Shown here piece after piece: positions 19,101-31,654 of a stretch of DNA of 64,000 bases (its first letter is position 1; the number at the start of each line of letters is the position of its first letter). Source of the stretch: Ascidia mentula (lineage: Eukaryota; Chordata; Ascidiacea; Phlebobranchia; Ascidiidae); assembly GCA_947561715.1 (NCBI GenBank), contig OX387205.1, positions 15,195,001-15,259,000 of the forward strand. The letters are read 5' to 3'. A program made the position numbers and the translations under genes. The notes beneath the pieces are model-generated. The model was not told the DNA's origin and searched no databases. It was given only the letters and a program-made list of their open reading frames with translations.

Positions 19101-22100
19101 AGTGTTTCGTATTTACTTATGTGTGGAGGGCAGTTTAAAACGAAGTTTAAATCGTATTTTTGTGGAAATTGTTAATTTTGTGAGTTCGTGTTAAGGCTTA
19201 AAACGTTTTTTGGTGCAACAAATAGTATGACGTCAGATAGCGGGTTGTGAGTTCTGTTCATCTGCTGAAGATTTTCCGTATGGTGTGGAAAGTAATGCAC
19301 ATGTTAATCACCCCAACTGCGCCATTCGTTTACTATAAGTTTCAACGTTTGTTTAATTAACCAAGTGACGGAATTGATCGATTTGTTATAGTTGACAATT
19401 TTTGAGAGAATGTGGTATGTGATGGTTCACAGGGTAGCTACAGGCACTGGTAGTTGTGTAGCAGACATGTTTGTTTACCCACAACATTCTTGTCCAAAAC
19501 ACTTGGGGAGAGGAAGATTTAAGATCGATTCCCGCGCACGCCGGCGTGATTTAAATACCCGTTGCCTGGCGACCATTCAAACATATTGCAAAGCGTGCTG
19601 GTGGATTCACTTAGAGGAGGAAATTGTATTTGCTTCTTTATTGTTTATATATTCCTGTGTTTGTAACTTAATGAGGGATAAAAGCTTGGTTTATCGTGTT
19701 ATGCAACGCAGAAGTGTTCATGGCAGTCGTTTATGTGAAAAGCTAAAGTTGTCAACCCTGATAGTTTAAAACCCCTGATGTTTTATTAAATTGTCAGGTT
19801 CGCATTTCGTGACGAAGTAAGCTTGTCTAACATTTGTGATGCAAACAATATATATGTTGTATATTGTAGTTGGGTAAAGTCCCTGTGTATAAGCGGCAAC
19901 AGTGGTAGTTGTGGTATCAGTGTGGATGGAATCTTGAGGCAGAGCACTTCGGTCGAACCCGCAGGTCATGTTGGGCATTGTTGACTGCCACACTTGATAC
20001 CGGGTTGAGAGAAAAGGTTTTATGTCTCGGTGTTGCCTTATATGGTAGCAGCATTGTGTGCGTCATCCCGACTGCACTTGGCTGGTTGTTTTGTAAACCT
20101 TTTACCGCTTTTGGAGGTGGCAGGCGTCGCTTGTTGAGTGATGTCGTTTAAATTGAAGCTTGTTTTGTGTCTGACGCCGGGGCTGACATTTTTGTGTTTG
20201 TTTATTGAAATTTTGCTTTTTATCTGTGAAAAACAACTTTGGCCTCAGCATTATCTGACCGACATTAAATTATACACAAAGAAATTACATTTTGTTTCAA
20301 TCAACTTAACAATAGTTACCTTTGATCAGAAAACATTCCCCATTTGTGTTTATGCAAAATTTCTGAGATTGTATGACGTTAATTGTAATTAACAATAGAC
20401 ACAGTAACCACCACATCCTCAAACAACCTTCACAACAATCTTGTTGTTGTCATGGATTCTATTATGTTTAGGATGACAAGGATTTGGTTCACCAGTTTGT
20501 TAACGCAGATGGACTCACTTGTCTTATTCAGGTTGGCGCTGAAGCCGACCAGAATTATCAGAACTACATCCTCCGAGGTAAGCATTATTACATATCACAG
20601 TGGGTAACACCGGAATACACGTTCCTACGTGTGTGTCGTTAAAGTATTTGCCAATCATTTCGCACAGCTGTTGTTTATTGCATCAACAGACGGTTTATTA
20701 TATTTGCGCATCATTGCCATAATATAAAAGTCAACATTATCCAAAGCTTTCATTTTGCCATTTAATGTTTGAATACGTGGATGAAAAGGCTTTAATATTC
20801 CATATTTTTAAGTTTATTTGACGCTCAAACAAATATAAAAAATAAATCTTGTTTGCTGGATTTTTTTCTGGTATTGAATGGAGTAAATCGACCAATAATT
20901 CCAGTCGAACCAACTCCAATATGTTTGGAATCTTTTATAACCGCCACGCTTTACTTAACACACCTAACACATACATTCCCCATCCAGCCCTGGGTCAGAT
21001 CATGTTGTATGTTGATGGAATGGAAGGCGTTATAAGACATCAGGAAACAGTCAGGTGGCTTTACTCTCTCATCGCTTCCAGTGTGAGTATCATTTATGTT
21101 AATATCGTTCCGCATGACAGGACATAATGTTTGTTAACATGGAAAACACACTCCGAGTCAAAATTATTTTCACCCTGCATTTCAGTTCCGACTCGTTGTG
21201 AAAACAAGTTTGAAACTCCTTCTGGTTTTCGTTGAATATTCAGAAATCAACGCCCAGGTGTTAATTCAAGCGGTACAACACGTTTCTGCTCACAGAGGTT
21301 AGAAAAATAATTTTTATAAAGTTTCCAGCTACCGTAACTTTTTCTTCATTCTCCCGCGTTTCTTGGCTGCGAATTTGCATTTAGTAGGGATTATCAGTGT
21401 AGTGCGTTGCCATAACAACGCCTTTTGTGTAATATTTCTGGCGTGGGAACCTTTGACCAAATACGGAAACGGGCGATCACGTATTGTGACGTCGCAAACG
21501 GTGCATTGTTGCCAGAGCTGACGTATGCGTTCTGATGCTGCGGGTATATTTTTTGATTTTATCTTCAATGCGACGAATTATCGTGTAAGTTTTCGAATGT
21601 GGGGGGACGTATTTGGAAAATCGCGTGTTATGGAATGTCGAGGTTTCGGTAAATGCCATTCTACATTGGGGAAATATTTTGCAAGAAAACAAAGATGTTT
21701 TTGTTCTTTGCGTCCGACGCGATTCCATGTGTCTCTCACCGCCATAAACTTACCGCTGTCTAAAATTCATTCAAAAAAATCGTTCTTTTCATTTTAACAC
21801 GCCTGGGATAAATGGAGTTAGGGTTAAAAAGGTTGTGGCTTGATGTCAATTAACTGCGCACCCGTGTAACCTGGCTACTGGTTAGCTGGTTATATAAAGC
21901 TGCATTTCCTGGAAACTTTCGGTTTGAAATTTTTTTGCTTTACAAGAAATGTATACTTTTTGAAACCAAGAATTCTACGAAGAAATGTTGTTAAAAAATC
22001 TGAAACCCACAAAAGTGTTTCCAAATTTGTTGAAACACAATCGGTTACGTTGACAATTTTTCCGTTTAATAATATATTGACCAAGCCAAAATTTAGTCTT

Positions 22101-25100
22101 CGTATTCCAGTGAATAATTGTTTTGGATTAATGAACATTATTACGTAACAACCACGATTGTTTACCAGGTCGCGCTATTTGGTGCAATGTGATGGATGTC
22201 TTGGGTGAAAAAGATGGAATTGATTCAGAACTTCTTGTTTATGCCATGACGCTAATCAACAAAACGCTGAGTAATGTTTGTGACCAAGATACGTTCTATG
22301 ACATCACAGATGCCTTGGAGGAACAATCCATGGACGCCATTGCCCAGGTTAGCTTGTGTAATATTTTTTTCCCAATGTAATTAAAAAAAAAGTTAAGTTA
22401 GCCATCAGTTGAAAATCAATGTCATATCCGCCGTGTTTGCCTGTGCGTATATGACGCCATAACAAGCATTGTTACGTATTCGTAGAGACATTTGAACAAG
22501 AAAGGGAACGACTTGGATCTTGTGGAGCAGTTTAAGATATATGAGGTGAGGTTATCAGTTTACTGAGGGTTAAAATCTCCTCTAACCAAATATTTGTCTC
22601 AGCTTGCGTTGAAACACGAGGATGGGGAGGAAGACGTCACTGGTGACGTAACATCAACAGCTGGAGCGGGGATTAAGTGAGTAGATTGTGATGAGATGTT
22701 TTATTTCATACTCGAACGAACCTTTGAAACTTCGTACTCTCCCACTCAAATACATTTTCTATATCATGGCGGGTTTGCGACAAGTCATGGGCTAAAAGCT
22801 GACGTCATGTTTTCTACCATCAACTTACTCCTGCAGCTCCAAACCTTGTGTTGGTATTAATCCTGGCAGGTGGAACAGGGAGCGAACGAAGTCGGAATTA
22901 ACAACCGAACGTAAAAGCAAACGACGTAACTCCTTGACTAACCTCACACCGACTGATGTGGTACCAGAAGAACCTCCAGTCCCCCAAACCACCTTTACCC
23001 CCAGAGAGAGAAAAAGGGAAACTCCCCCAGACCCCACGAAGAGCCCCAAACCGTGGATGCAGAGAAAGTAAGAAAACCAACCTTTAAACTTTTTGTTAAA
23101 ACCAAGTTTTGCTAACGTTGGGAAATCCCCAACAACACGACTACGTTTACCAAAACCTTTGACCCGATATAGCGATCAGAACAATTCGTCAGTTCGACAA
23201 CTTTCCCAACAACAGAAGCCTTCCATTGTAATAAACGACGATAGTGACATCACAACCGAAACTCGGCAACGTCGCCAAAGAAGGTTATTGCCAACGCCGC
23301 AATAGTTGGGTGGCAAATTAACCCCCAAAAATGAAAAAAACCCTAACCCCTGTAATCAGCTTGCCCCCCCCCCCCCCCCCAAAATCGCTGAGCTGTGATT
23401 TTGCCGCAAGTTTTGATCGCTTTGTTACTAACATAATGAAAACAATGGTTGTAGAAGAAATTCGAATATTTGGTGATTGTCGCAGGTATGGTCACTCGGT
23501 GGCGGGCACGAGTCCGGTGAGCTTGCAAATGAAACCTGCCCAGGATAACGACACAAGGTGCTTGAATGCTGGCTTGCTATGTTTAAGATTCATTATTTTT
23601 GGCTAGTTTCACGAAATTCCCCTAACTTTCCTTTAAATCCCTTACAACCGATAAATATTACTGAGATCCTAACTTTACCCAGCTAATTTATTGAATGTAT
23701 TCCTGGAAATACTTAAGATGATGACGAATATTTTGTCGTCACGCAATATGCTTGCAAAACCACTCAACGTGGTGGCGGTATTAACCTGGTGCGCATGCGC
23801 AGAAACCATAACGGCTCCCCCGCCTACTCGTCACTGCAAACTAACACGGTGACGTCATCAAATGATGACGAACGTGAAAAAAGGAGACAGGAGCGCTTGC
23901 TTAAGTGGAAGGAGAAGGAAAAAAGGTAACCTGCGCTGCCGCATGGGATTAATTGCTGCAATTGTTGTGCAATAATTCATCATTAACTTATTATTTTCAA
24001 TGTTTTTGAAAATTATGATTCGATTATTCATAAGTGTTGTTGCCACTGGCAACGTTTATTCGTTTTCGACATTGTACAAGTTTAAATTACATCCAATTCT
24101 CTGGTATTTATGTCGTCATAAAAGCTAACTGTGTCGCACAATCGTTCACACAATAACGTTGTGTTGTGTGATGAACAGTTACAGGCGACAGATAAGACCA
24201 AAGCTGGAAGATATTGTTGAGTCGGAGAGACTCATGTTAGAACGCAGGTTGTATAAAAATGCTTCGTAACCCGCGTGTTTGCATTGTGACGTCACTGTAA
24301 CACATTCACCTTTTCCCCTCCCATAAACCGCCGCAGTGTTTCCCAAAATTTAAGTATTTTCCTGCAAATATTTTTTGAAACTTTTTTATCCTCAATTACT
24401 TTATGTAGTTTGTGGATTTAATTGATTTTTTCAGTAAATAAGTTATGTGTGAATATAATTTCTACTGGCCATAATTTTAACCAGTTTTAATAAAAGAAAC
24501 AACTTTGGTGAAACACTGTGGCGGTTTCTATGTCAACCCCGTGCTTTGCTGTGTGTTAAATGTTTGGTGTGATTCCACGTGTGAGGTTTGACCTTGAAGT
24601 GTCCTCTGTAACATCTTCAACTCGTGGACGTTTTTGCGTCTGTGTGTTCTTGTTTTGATGACTTTCATATCACGACGCGGTTCACGTATCACGCCGTGAC
24701 CGCTCACATGATTCATTTGTGATTTTTATGAAAGAAAAATCACTTTTTCCTACAAAGATTCCGTAACTATTTGTCATTACTTAAACGGCAATAATTTATT
24801 TATTGATCACCTCGAAATTCTCCGCACAGTAATTTGCCTTAAAAAATGTTTTGTAATTTTTTTACTTTTAACACAAAATCCCCCCACTGTGATAATTGTG
24901 ATTTAACAAGTTGTGGAATGCCCACTATTTCACGAATCAGAAAACATTTTCCACCAATCACAAACTGACACGTGTACACACCTATATGTGTGATTGTGAC
25001 GTAACATATGTTAGTTTAGTTTAATGTGTAGCTTTATCATCATAATGCGCTTAGGCAAAATCAAAAATTTTAATTTGAGGATAGGTGTAGATTTTTTAGC

Positions 25101-28100
25101 TTAGAATTCAAATCTACTTCAGTAAATTTTCCACATGTATTGTGAAGTGTAAATTACAAACCTAACATCTTAGAAGCATATTCGCACGGTTTGATTGTTT
25201 ATTGGATTGGAATGGACAGATTTGACTTTGAAACTGATGTTGTTTGGGAATTTAACCTTGGTTTATTTTCCTTCAGACGTAATTGTATGGAAAAGACGAC
25301 CCCAGCATCGGTTGACATTAACGGATACACCAACGGTGGTTAGTCACCATTGCCATTATTAACTAACTTAAAATCACCAAACTTGTTTTCTGAAATTAGT
25401 AACGCGAAACGATGACGTCACCGCAGAACCTCCTCCCCCTCCCACTCGTACGTCATCAAGCAGGGCGGTAGAAAATCGGAGGAGAGGTAGGTGTATCAGT
25501 TGTAAACCAACACATGGGGGAATAAATTCATGTTATTTTACTCACACAGACCGAATGCGACTCCAACAACAACAAAAACAACAAGAGGAATTACAACAAC
25601 AGGAAAAATTCAAACAAGAAGAATTACAACAACAAGAAAAGTTGAAACGAGAGAAGCAGCAATCCGAAACCGTCCGAACCTTAAAACACGACGCCCTTAG
25701 CAACGGTGACGCAACTGTGGTGACGTCACGACACCGACGTCGTGATGAAACCCCGAGGGAAAGTCCCTCCCCTGCAGAACCGCCTCCTTGTATTCCTCAA
25801 AGCAACGGAGAAACACACTTCCCTGCTTCACCCGTGGAAACTAAACCTTTCTCACGCCTCGACCGGAAGCGGAACTCGGACGTGACGTCAGAGCCAAGCG
25901 GTGACGTTATCGGCAAGGACAAGAAGCTGCTGATGGATATGTTGTACGCAAACCAGGAAGTCGCCAATAAACAAAGGGAGAGTGACGAAGGTTCTGACGT
26001 CACACCCCCGGCGGGTGAGAGCGCCACCGAGTGTTCGAATATAAAGGCGATCGCTGAGAAGTTGCAGGCAACAACAATTGACCTTCCTGGGAGGTTAAAG
26101 GGCCCCCAGATCCCACAGGAGGCCGAGAAACCCGCGGAACCCATACAGGCCCCTGTTGTTGTTAAGAAGGACAGCGACATCATGTGGGAGAAGCTTCTGG
26201 CGCAGAGAGTCCATGTGAGAACCTCATGTTTGCAGCCTCAATATTACGAGATCAGAACATTAACAAATATTTCCGTGTTTCGCAGAAAAATCTAAAACTT
26301 GAAGGATTCGACTTCTCTGACGTCACAGCAACTGATGACGTGGACCCACTTAACCCGAACGCTGGTTTGACGAGAATAGACGGGGGTCCACCACTGCCCC
26401 CACCCATGATGGGGGGAATTCCCCCTCCGCCCCCTTCAATCTTAGGAGGAATACCCCCGCCCCCACCTATGATGGGGGGAATACCCCCTCCGCCCCCGGC
26501 AGGTAGAATCCCTCCACCCCCACCAGGAACCCCTCCCCTCTCAACCTCCCCCGCCAACAAGAGGAGGACGGTCCGATTGTTCTGGAAAGAGGTTTGTCAT
26601 TATGACGTAATAATATTGGCTCTATGTAGTATCACGCAAAAACCAAAGCGTGGATTGCATTGTAACACCTGGCAGCTATGACGTGACTGTGAACTTTGTT
26701 ACAAGTTATTGTTCGTTCACAGGCGCCATCTGTGGGGCGAAACTCACCGGATAATAAGAGCGTGTGGATGGATATGGAGGAGGTCAAGATTGAAACTGAC
26801 AGATTTATCAGCTTGTTTGAACTCAAGTCCAAAGACACACCTTTGAAAGTGAGTGGGGGAATCTTATTGTGGGGAAGTGTATGGTAACCATGGTAATCAT
26901 GGTAATCACATCTATAAACAACACAGTAAGCTGCACTGATGGTTTCGTGGAATATAATGACAAGAAATATTTTTTCCAATCAGTTAAAACCCCTTGCTTC
27001 AATTCGTCATCAAACCATATGAGATACTTTTTCTTCAAAATTACGCTTTTATGTTAAAAACTCTAAAGAAACAAAAGTATTTTGCCGGCCAACCAACAGG
27101 GTACCCACAATTCCATATGCGCACCGTAACCATAGCAACTCGTTGCCACAGAAACAGCAGAGTGAGAAGAAGAGTGAACTCCGCGTTCTGGATATGAAGC
27201 GATCGAACGCGATTAACATCGGTCTGACCGTCCTCCCCCCTCCAAGAACAATCAAATCGGCGATAATCAACATGGACGAATTCGCTCTAACCAAGGAACA
27301 AATCGACGTGAGTGTTTACACAATCCGGACCAATAGGGTGTGATAAATGCGATTTCTATGTCAAACACATGTCAACTGATTAAGTCTGTGTTCCTTGACC
27401 GGTTTCCCAATGATAATCATTTTCACGTATAACGGATTTCCTTTGGTGTGAAATGGATCATTTTGCAACGATAAATTTTACAAAACATGGGCTCACGAAA
27501 AGGTTGTGAAGTACTCGGTTAAACGACAAAACCCCATCCGCCTTTTAGTGGAATAATATTAGGTTTCATGTCAAACTTAATCTTCTGGCAAATCTGACGT
27601 ATACAACGAAGCGTATAATATTCATGTGTCACGTGGCGTGTGCGGGTTGGTTGAAGTATGGTTGCGTGGCAACATTAAACCCTTCTTACTATTTCCACAG
27701 AAACTTCTGACCATGATTCCGACTGATGAGGAAATTAGTTTGATCCAAGACGCCCTGCAAGACTCGCCAGATGTCGCCCTTGGGTCGGCCGAGCAGTTTC
27801 TTCTTACACTATCATCCATCTCCGAACTTGAAGCTAGGTTGAATTTGTGGGCTTTCAAGCTTGACTACGACGCATTGGAAAAAGTAAGTTTCTTGCAAAT
27901 GTCCCAGAGTCCCTTCCCTGCCTTTGGTTTTCATGTTGCAAAGTACACGTTATTCCATTCAAACTTACTGAAAAATAACTCGACTTTCGCGTGTAATTAA
28001 CTATTTAAACAATGCGATATTTACTGGAAAGCCCCGACCTTGGTTGGTTTGAGTCAATCCGTCCATGTTTGATTGACAGGAAGTGGCCGAGTCGTTGTTG

Positions 28101-30196
28101 GATTTAAGAGATGGAATCAATGAAATCCGACAAAGTGGAACACTCAAGTTAATTCTGGCTACACTCAGAGCTATCGGGAATCTACTCAACAACACAAAGG
28201 TTTGAGTGCTTGAAACTCAGTGAATCTTAACTTTTGATTTCTTTGCAAAATGTTGGATTTTCACCACAAGAAGTTTTGAGAAATGCTTCAAAATATAAAA
28301 TGTTACAAATACATCTGATGTAAAAATGTATTTTTGTTTGATTCTCGGATTATTAATCATTTTAAAGTCACTTATTTATGCAAGTCACTTGTACTGTGTC
28401 TGAAACGTATTGAAACCTGTGTTCAACCGCAATCTTTTGGCGTTTATTTTCCATTCAAGAACTCATTAATTTCCAACAACTTTAAACAACCACGTGTTAT
28501 CGCAGGCGAAAGGGTTCGACATCACTTACCTCTCGAAAGTTCCAGAAGTCAAAGACACGAAACAGAAACAAACCCTGCTGCATCACGTGACCCAGTGTGT
28601 ACTCGATAAATACCCGAACTCAAATGACCTCTACTCGGAACTCGGCGCCGTTACTCGTTGTTCACGGGTAAGAAATGCGAGTATTTGTAAATTATCCGCT
28701 TTGTTTTTAATTTGTGCAAATAGGAAAATGGTTTGAAATACTTTGCAAACTTGGCTTGTGTTAATTACTGATCGGTGGTTAAACAAAAGGTTGCCTAAGC
28801 GAACTTGAACCCAACAACCAAAATTGAGAAACCAAACTCACGAAATCGGAAAAATTCCGTTTTTTTTCAGTCCGACTTCAACGCCCTCCAAACAACTCTG
28901 GAAAACATGGAATCCCGTTGTAAGGATTCCTGGGATCATTTGAAGAAAATCGCGAAACACGAATCGAAATCTGGGTTCCGGGTCCGCTTGAACGATTTTC
29001 TGATGACGTGTGCTCAACGCATCATCGCACTCAACATTATTAACAAACGGTTGATGAACAGGTAATGTTACTTTATCATTTGTTCTATGGACAACTATAG
29101 GTTTGTTGCTACAGGTGAATATGATTTCTATGTTTAAATTTTCCTTCCAGATTCAAATCCATGCTCCTCTACTTCGGTACTTCCCCTAAATCGGCCGAGT
29201 CGGTCACGGTTCAGGGATTCGCTCGACTCATCAGCGAGTTCGCACTCGAGTACAAGACGTCACGTGACCGCGTTGTGTCGCAGAAGAAGAAGAAGCAAGT
29301 TGAGGGTGAGAGGAAGAAGACCCGAGGGAGGATGATCACAGAGGTTGGTGCTTTCTTAGCGAGCTTCTCTTTTTTCTTCTTCCCTTTTTTCTTTTCTCAA
29401 TTCTTTTTCTCCTTTTCTCGAAGGATTCTCTTTTCTCTGATGAGGTTTCGGACGACGATCCCATGCTCGCATATGTGAGTAGCGCGTGATAACAATTACT
29501 TTCCATTCTATTGTTTCAACCGCGAACTCGCGGCCAGGAACGAAATGTTTTCAGCATCTTTAACAAAACCCCATTATTCTGAAACTTCAATCGTTATAAT
29601 AATCTCGATCCAAAACTTTTGTGACGTTTTAAAAGTTTTGGAAATCCTCACAGATTCAGTTCGAAGTAAAAATATTTATATTCACGCTGATTCAGACGCG
29701 GAAGTTTTCTGCCACCGAAGAACAATTGAAGCAGAAACAGATGGAGAACATCCTCCGTCCCACCGAGATTCAGGTTGAGAAGAGAACGCGTTCCAGATCC
29801 AACAGAGGTATGTTTGTGACGTCACTGTTACTTCACAATTCAAAACCTTTTTGTATTCGACCTATGTGGTTTTAATTGTTCCATTATTACATATTAGTTC
29901 GGAAACCTGCCGACAGCACGTCATCAATGATGTCAAATATGACGTCACCCACTGACGACATGACGGATCAGATTATGGAGCAGTTGGTGAAGACGGCCAC
30001 GCATGCGCCCAGCAACCGTTCCACCCCAGTGAGCAGAAGAAAGAGGTCCAGAAACGCCCAGAGAAAGTCACGTGAGTATAATAGGGAGTTTTTTCTACTA
30101 CAGAAATCATATATTATATTTTCCACAGTCCGCCGCACTTTAAAGGGGGGCCTAACTGATGAGGAGAAAGCAGTGATTATGAGCGGCAACTATTAA
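7193..30196 (+). CDS. FHOD: FHOD-family formin (FH1/FH2 domain-containing protein)
   Basis: Core exons: 7193-7390, 7623-7726, 8700-8758, 10478-10545, 20472-20577, 20988-21082, 21186-21297, 22169-22347, 22486-22545, 22603-22676, 22837-23067, 23803-23925, 24179-24247, 25277-25338, 25400-25486, 25550-26214, 26286-26591, 26723-26848, 27152-27307, 27701-27883, 28080-28199, 28506-28667, 28871-29061, 29151-29343, 29424-29474, 29696-29807, 29898-30071, 30129-30196. They sum to 4134 nt (1377 residues) with all phases matching. The N terminus ([45 protein letters not shown]) is the FHOD GTPase-binding/armadillo region. A Gln/Glu-rich coiled coil lies near residues 545-575. The Pro-rich FH1 (profilin binding) is at about 790-850. 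FH2 spans about 858-1243, with [10 protein letters not shown] and [10 protein letters not shown] basic stretch plus [13 protein letters not shown] forms the C-terminal autoinhibitory DAD. Formins nucleate and elongate unbranched actin; FHOD proteins act in stress fibres and sarcomeres. One ancestral gene corresponds to vertebrate FHOD1 and FHOD3. Two further in-phase cassette exons are possible (see 23107-23557). Confidence 0.95.
14621..14672 (+). repeat. 9-bp tandem repeat (GTGCTGAGC)
   Basis: The unit GTGCTGAGC is repeated four times, followed by two copies of the variant CTGCTGAGC, within FHOD intron 4. It is a simple minisatellite with no sign of function. Confidence 0.85.
18799..18896. 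promoter_or_regulatory. Pair of CACGTG E-boxes in FHOD intron 4
   Basis: A full palindrome GTCACGTGAC near 18799-18808 matches the consensus bound by bHLH-zip factors of the USF/MiT-TFE type. A second TCACGTGA lies about 90 bp downstream. Two such sites close together in a long intron could mark an enhancer. This is a sequence match only; such motifs occur by chance and others are present elsewhere in the window (for example near 30583). Confidence 0.25.
23107..23557 (+). other. FHOD: Two candidate cassette exons of the FHOD gene
   Basis: 23107-23283 (177 nt, 59 codons) and 23486-23557 (72 nt, 24 codons) are both flanked by AG/GT and both enter and leave in phase 2, exactly as needed between the exons ending at 23067 and starting at 23803. 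The first encodes a Ser/Arg/Gln-rich segment containing [11 protein letters not shown], the second [18 protein letters not shown]. Either or both can be included without shifting the frame. The first would leave an intron of only 39 nt with a weak acceptor; the second has a normal acceptor. A poly-C run sits between them at about 23366-23380. I see no homologue match, so inclusion is inferred from phase alone. Confidence 0.4.
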
Positions 30197-30465
30197 TACT
30201 TCCTTCCATGTACCTTATGACGTCACCGCCATGATGACGTCACGTCCTGCCCAGTGTTATGACGTCTTCCTGCCACCATAGATATCGTAGCGGTTCGATA
30301 CAGGCGACATTGTGACGTTGTGTAGTTTACTGTCCTTTTGCTGTTGTTATTTTATTATTGTTTTTACTTTGTAGAGAATTTTACCGCCAGCTTTTTGTCT
30401 TTTATCGTTGTTGTTCCATTAAAAACTAATTACTTGTTGTTTTAAGTTGATCTCATCGCTTGATC

Positions 30466-30471
30466 AATAAA
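30466..30471 (+). terminator. Poly(A) signal of FHOD
   Basis: AATAAA about 270 bp after the FHOD stop codon, preceded by a T-rich stretch. It is the first canonical hexamer downstream, so it is a likely 3' end signal. Confidence 0.55.
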
Positions 30472-31654
30472 ACCTGCTTCCAAATAATTGTTTCTATTTT
30501 TGCTGCAAAAATTTGTTCCCGACATTATATAATATTTGGTAAATCCCCTTTCGCTCCCTTCCCTAAATCGTCGGTGCTGCTCGTCACGTGACTGATCATA
30601 TCGCGACCGTGACCTGTTTGAGGTCAACGTTGGCCTACTTATGACGTTGCACTTTATAATGACCTTGAATTGGCTGAAGGTCGTTTTAACCCAGACAACT
30701 TTACCTGGAAACATTTTTATCCAAAATACCGAAAATTTGATTATAATGAGTTCGCCTCCGCCACCAAATATTTATTTCAACTCAAAGTCTCAATTCTTTA
30801 AATTTCAAGTGAAAAAATTTAAATAAGTTCAGTGTTTATTTTCCACCACAAACGGCTGAAATATTGTTACGAAAATCGAGGTGAATCATCTCGCGACATT
30901 GACGTGACCTTCACGTTGCAAATCATCGATATGTGACGTAAAAGTGCGATCGCCGACCACGTGATTAACGCGCGAGAAAACGTGACCTGAATCATCTCAA
31001 TAGACGGACGCGATCCAATTACGAAAACGCACAGGAAAGATTTTGCGAAATTTGAAACCGCGGTAGAAGCGAAAATATCAATTGCAGACCGAATTGATCG
31101 CGATATTTTGATCTTTTGTATCGCGATATTTTTATCGTAAAGGTGGCATTGACCTCAAAGGATATGGTGTCATTAGCTTGTTTCCAAAAAGTAATTTCGC
31201 TATAAATAGGGGCTTGCAAATCTAAATGGAGACGAAATGTGTAGGAAACACATTTGTATTGTGATCATGTTGTTTGCAACGATCATCGTCTGTTTATAAC
31301 GAGTACAAGATATTTCTGTGCGGTGTGAATTGAGTTGTTGATTTGCCTTGAAAACATATCGCGTTATATTTGAAATATTTGTAATGCTTATGTAAAAGCG
31401 GTAAACATTAAAACATGTAAAACTGAAACATATTATATTTGTACATTCCCTCACAATATGATGGCTTGGACTTGGGCGGGAATTATTCAAAAACAATAAA
31501 ATATATTAAGATACTGCTTGTTAGTGGATCGTCTTCCCCTCTCCGTTATTCGGTTATCGCGATTCTGGGATCAATTTCGCGATATTAGGAAAACCCGAAA
31601 TGCGTTGCAGCATTTGCAAGCAGATTGCCGGAACTTCTAGAACTCCGACGTAGA
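30472..31654. other. Intergenic with a cluster of TCGCGA motifs
   Basis: No supported exon. TCGCGA/ATCGCGAT palindromes are repeated here (near 30600, 30892, 31100, 31125) and continue into the next region (31558, 31578, 31838). A TATA-like TATAAATAGG lies at about 31200-31210. The cluster could be a promoter region for the weak gene at 31655, but nothing proves it. Confidence 0.3.

Larger units (their letters stand above)
10546..20471 (+). other. Intron 4 of FHOD, 9.9 kb without recognisable genes
   Basis: This intron is 43% of the gene's span, far longer than any other here (mostly below 500 bp). The open frames inside it are short, overlap on both strands and have no recognisable domains. 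Visible structure: a 9-bp tandem repeat at 14621-14672, many TGACGT motifs, and a palindromic E-box of the CLEAR type (GTCACGTGAC) near 18799 followed by another CACGTG near 18891. Long first or early introns in ascidian genes often hold enhancers; that is an inference here. Confidence 0.6.

Noticed and set aside
25797..26560. Long minus-strand frames (128 and 102 codons, Gly-rich)
   Set aside because: Antisense shadows of the FHOD linker and the proline-rich FH1 exon.
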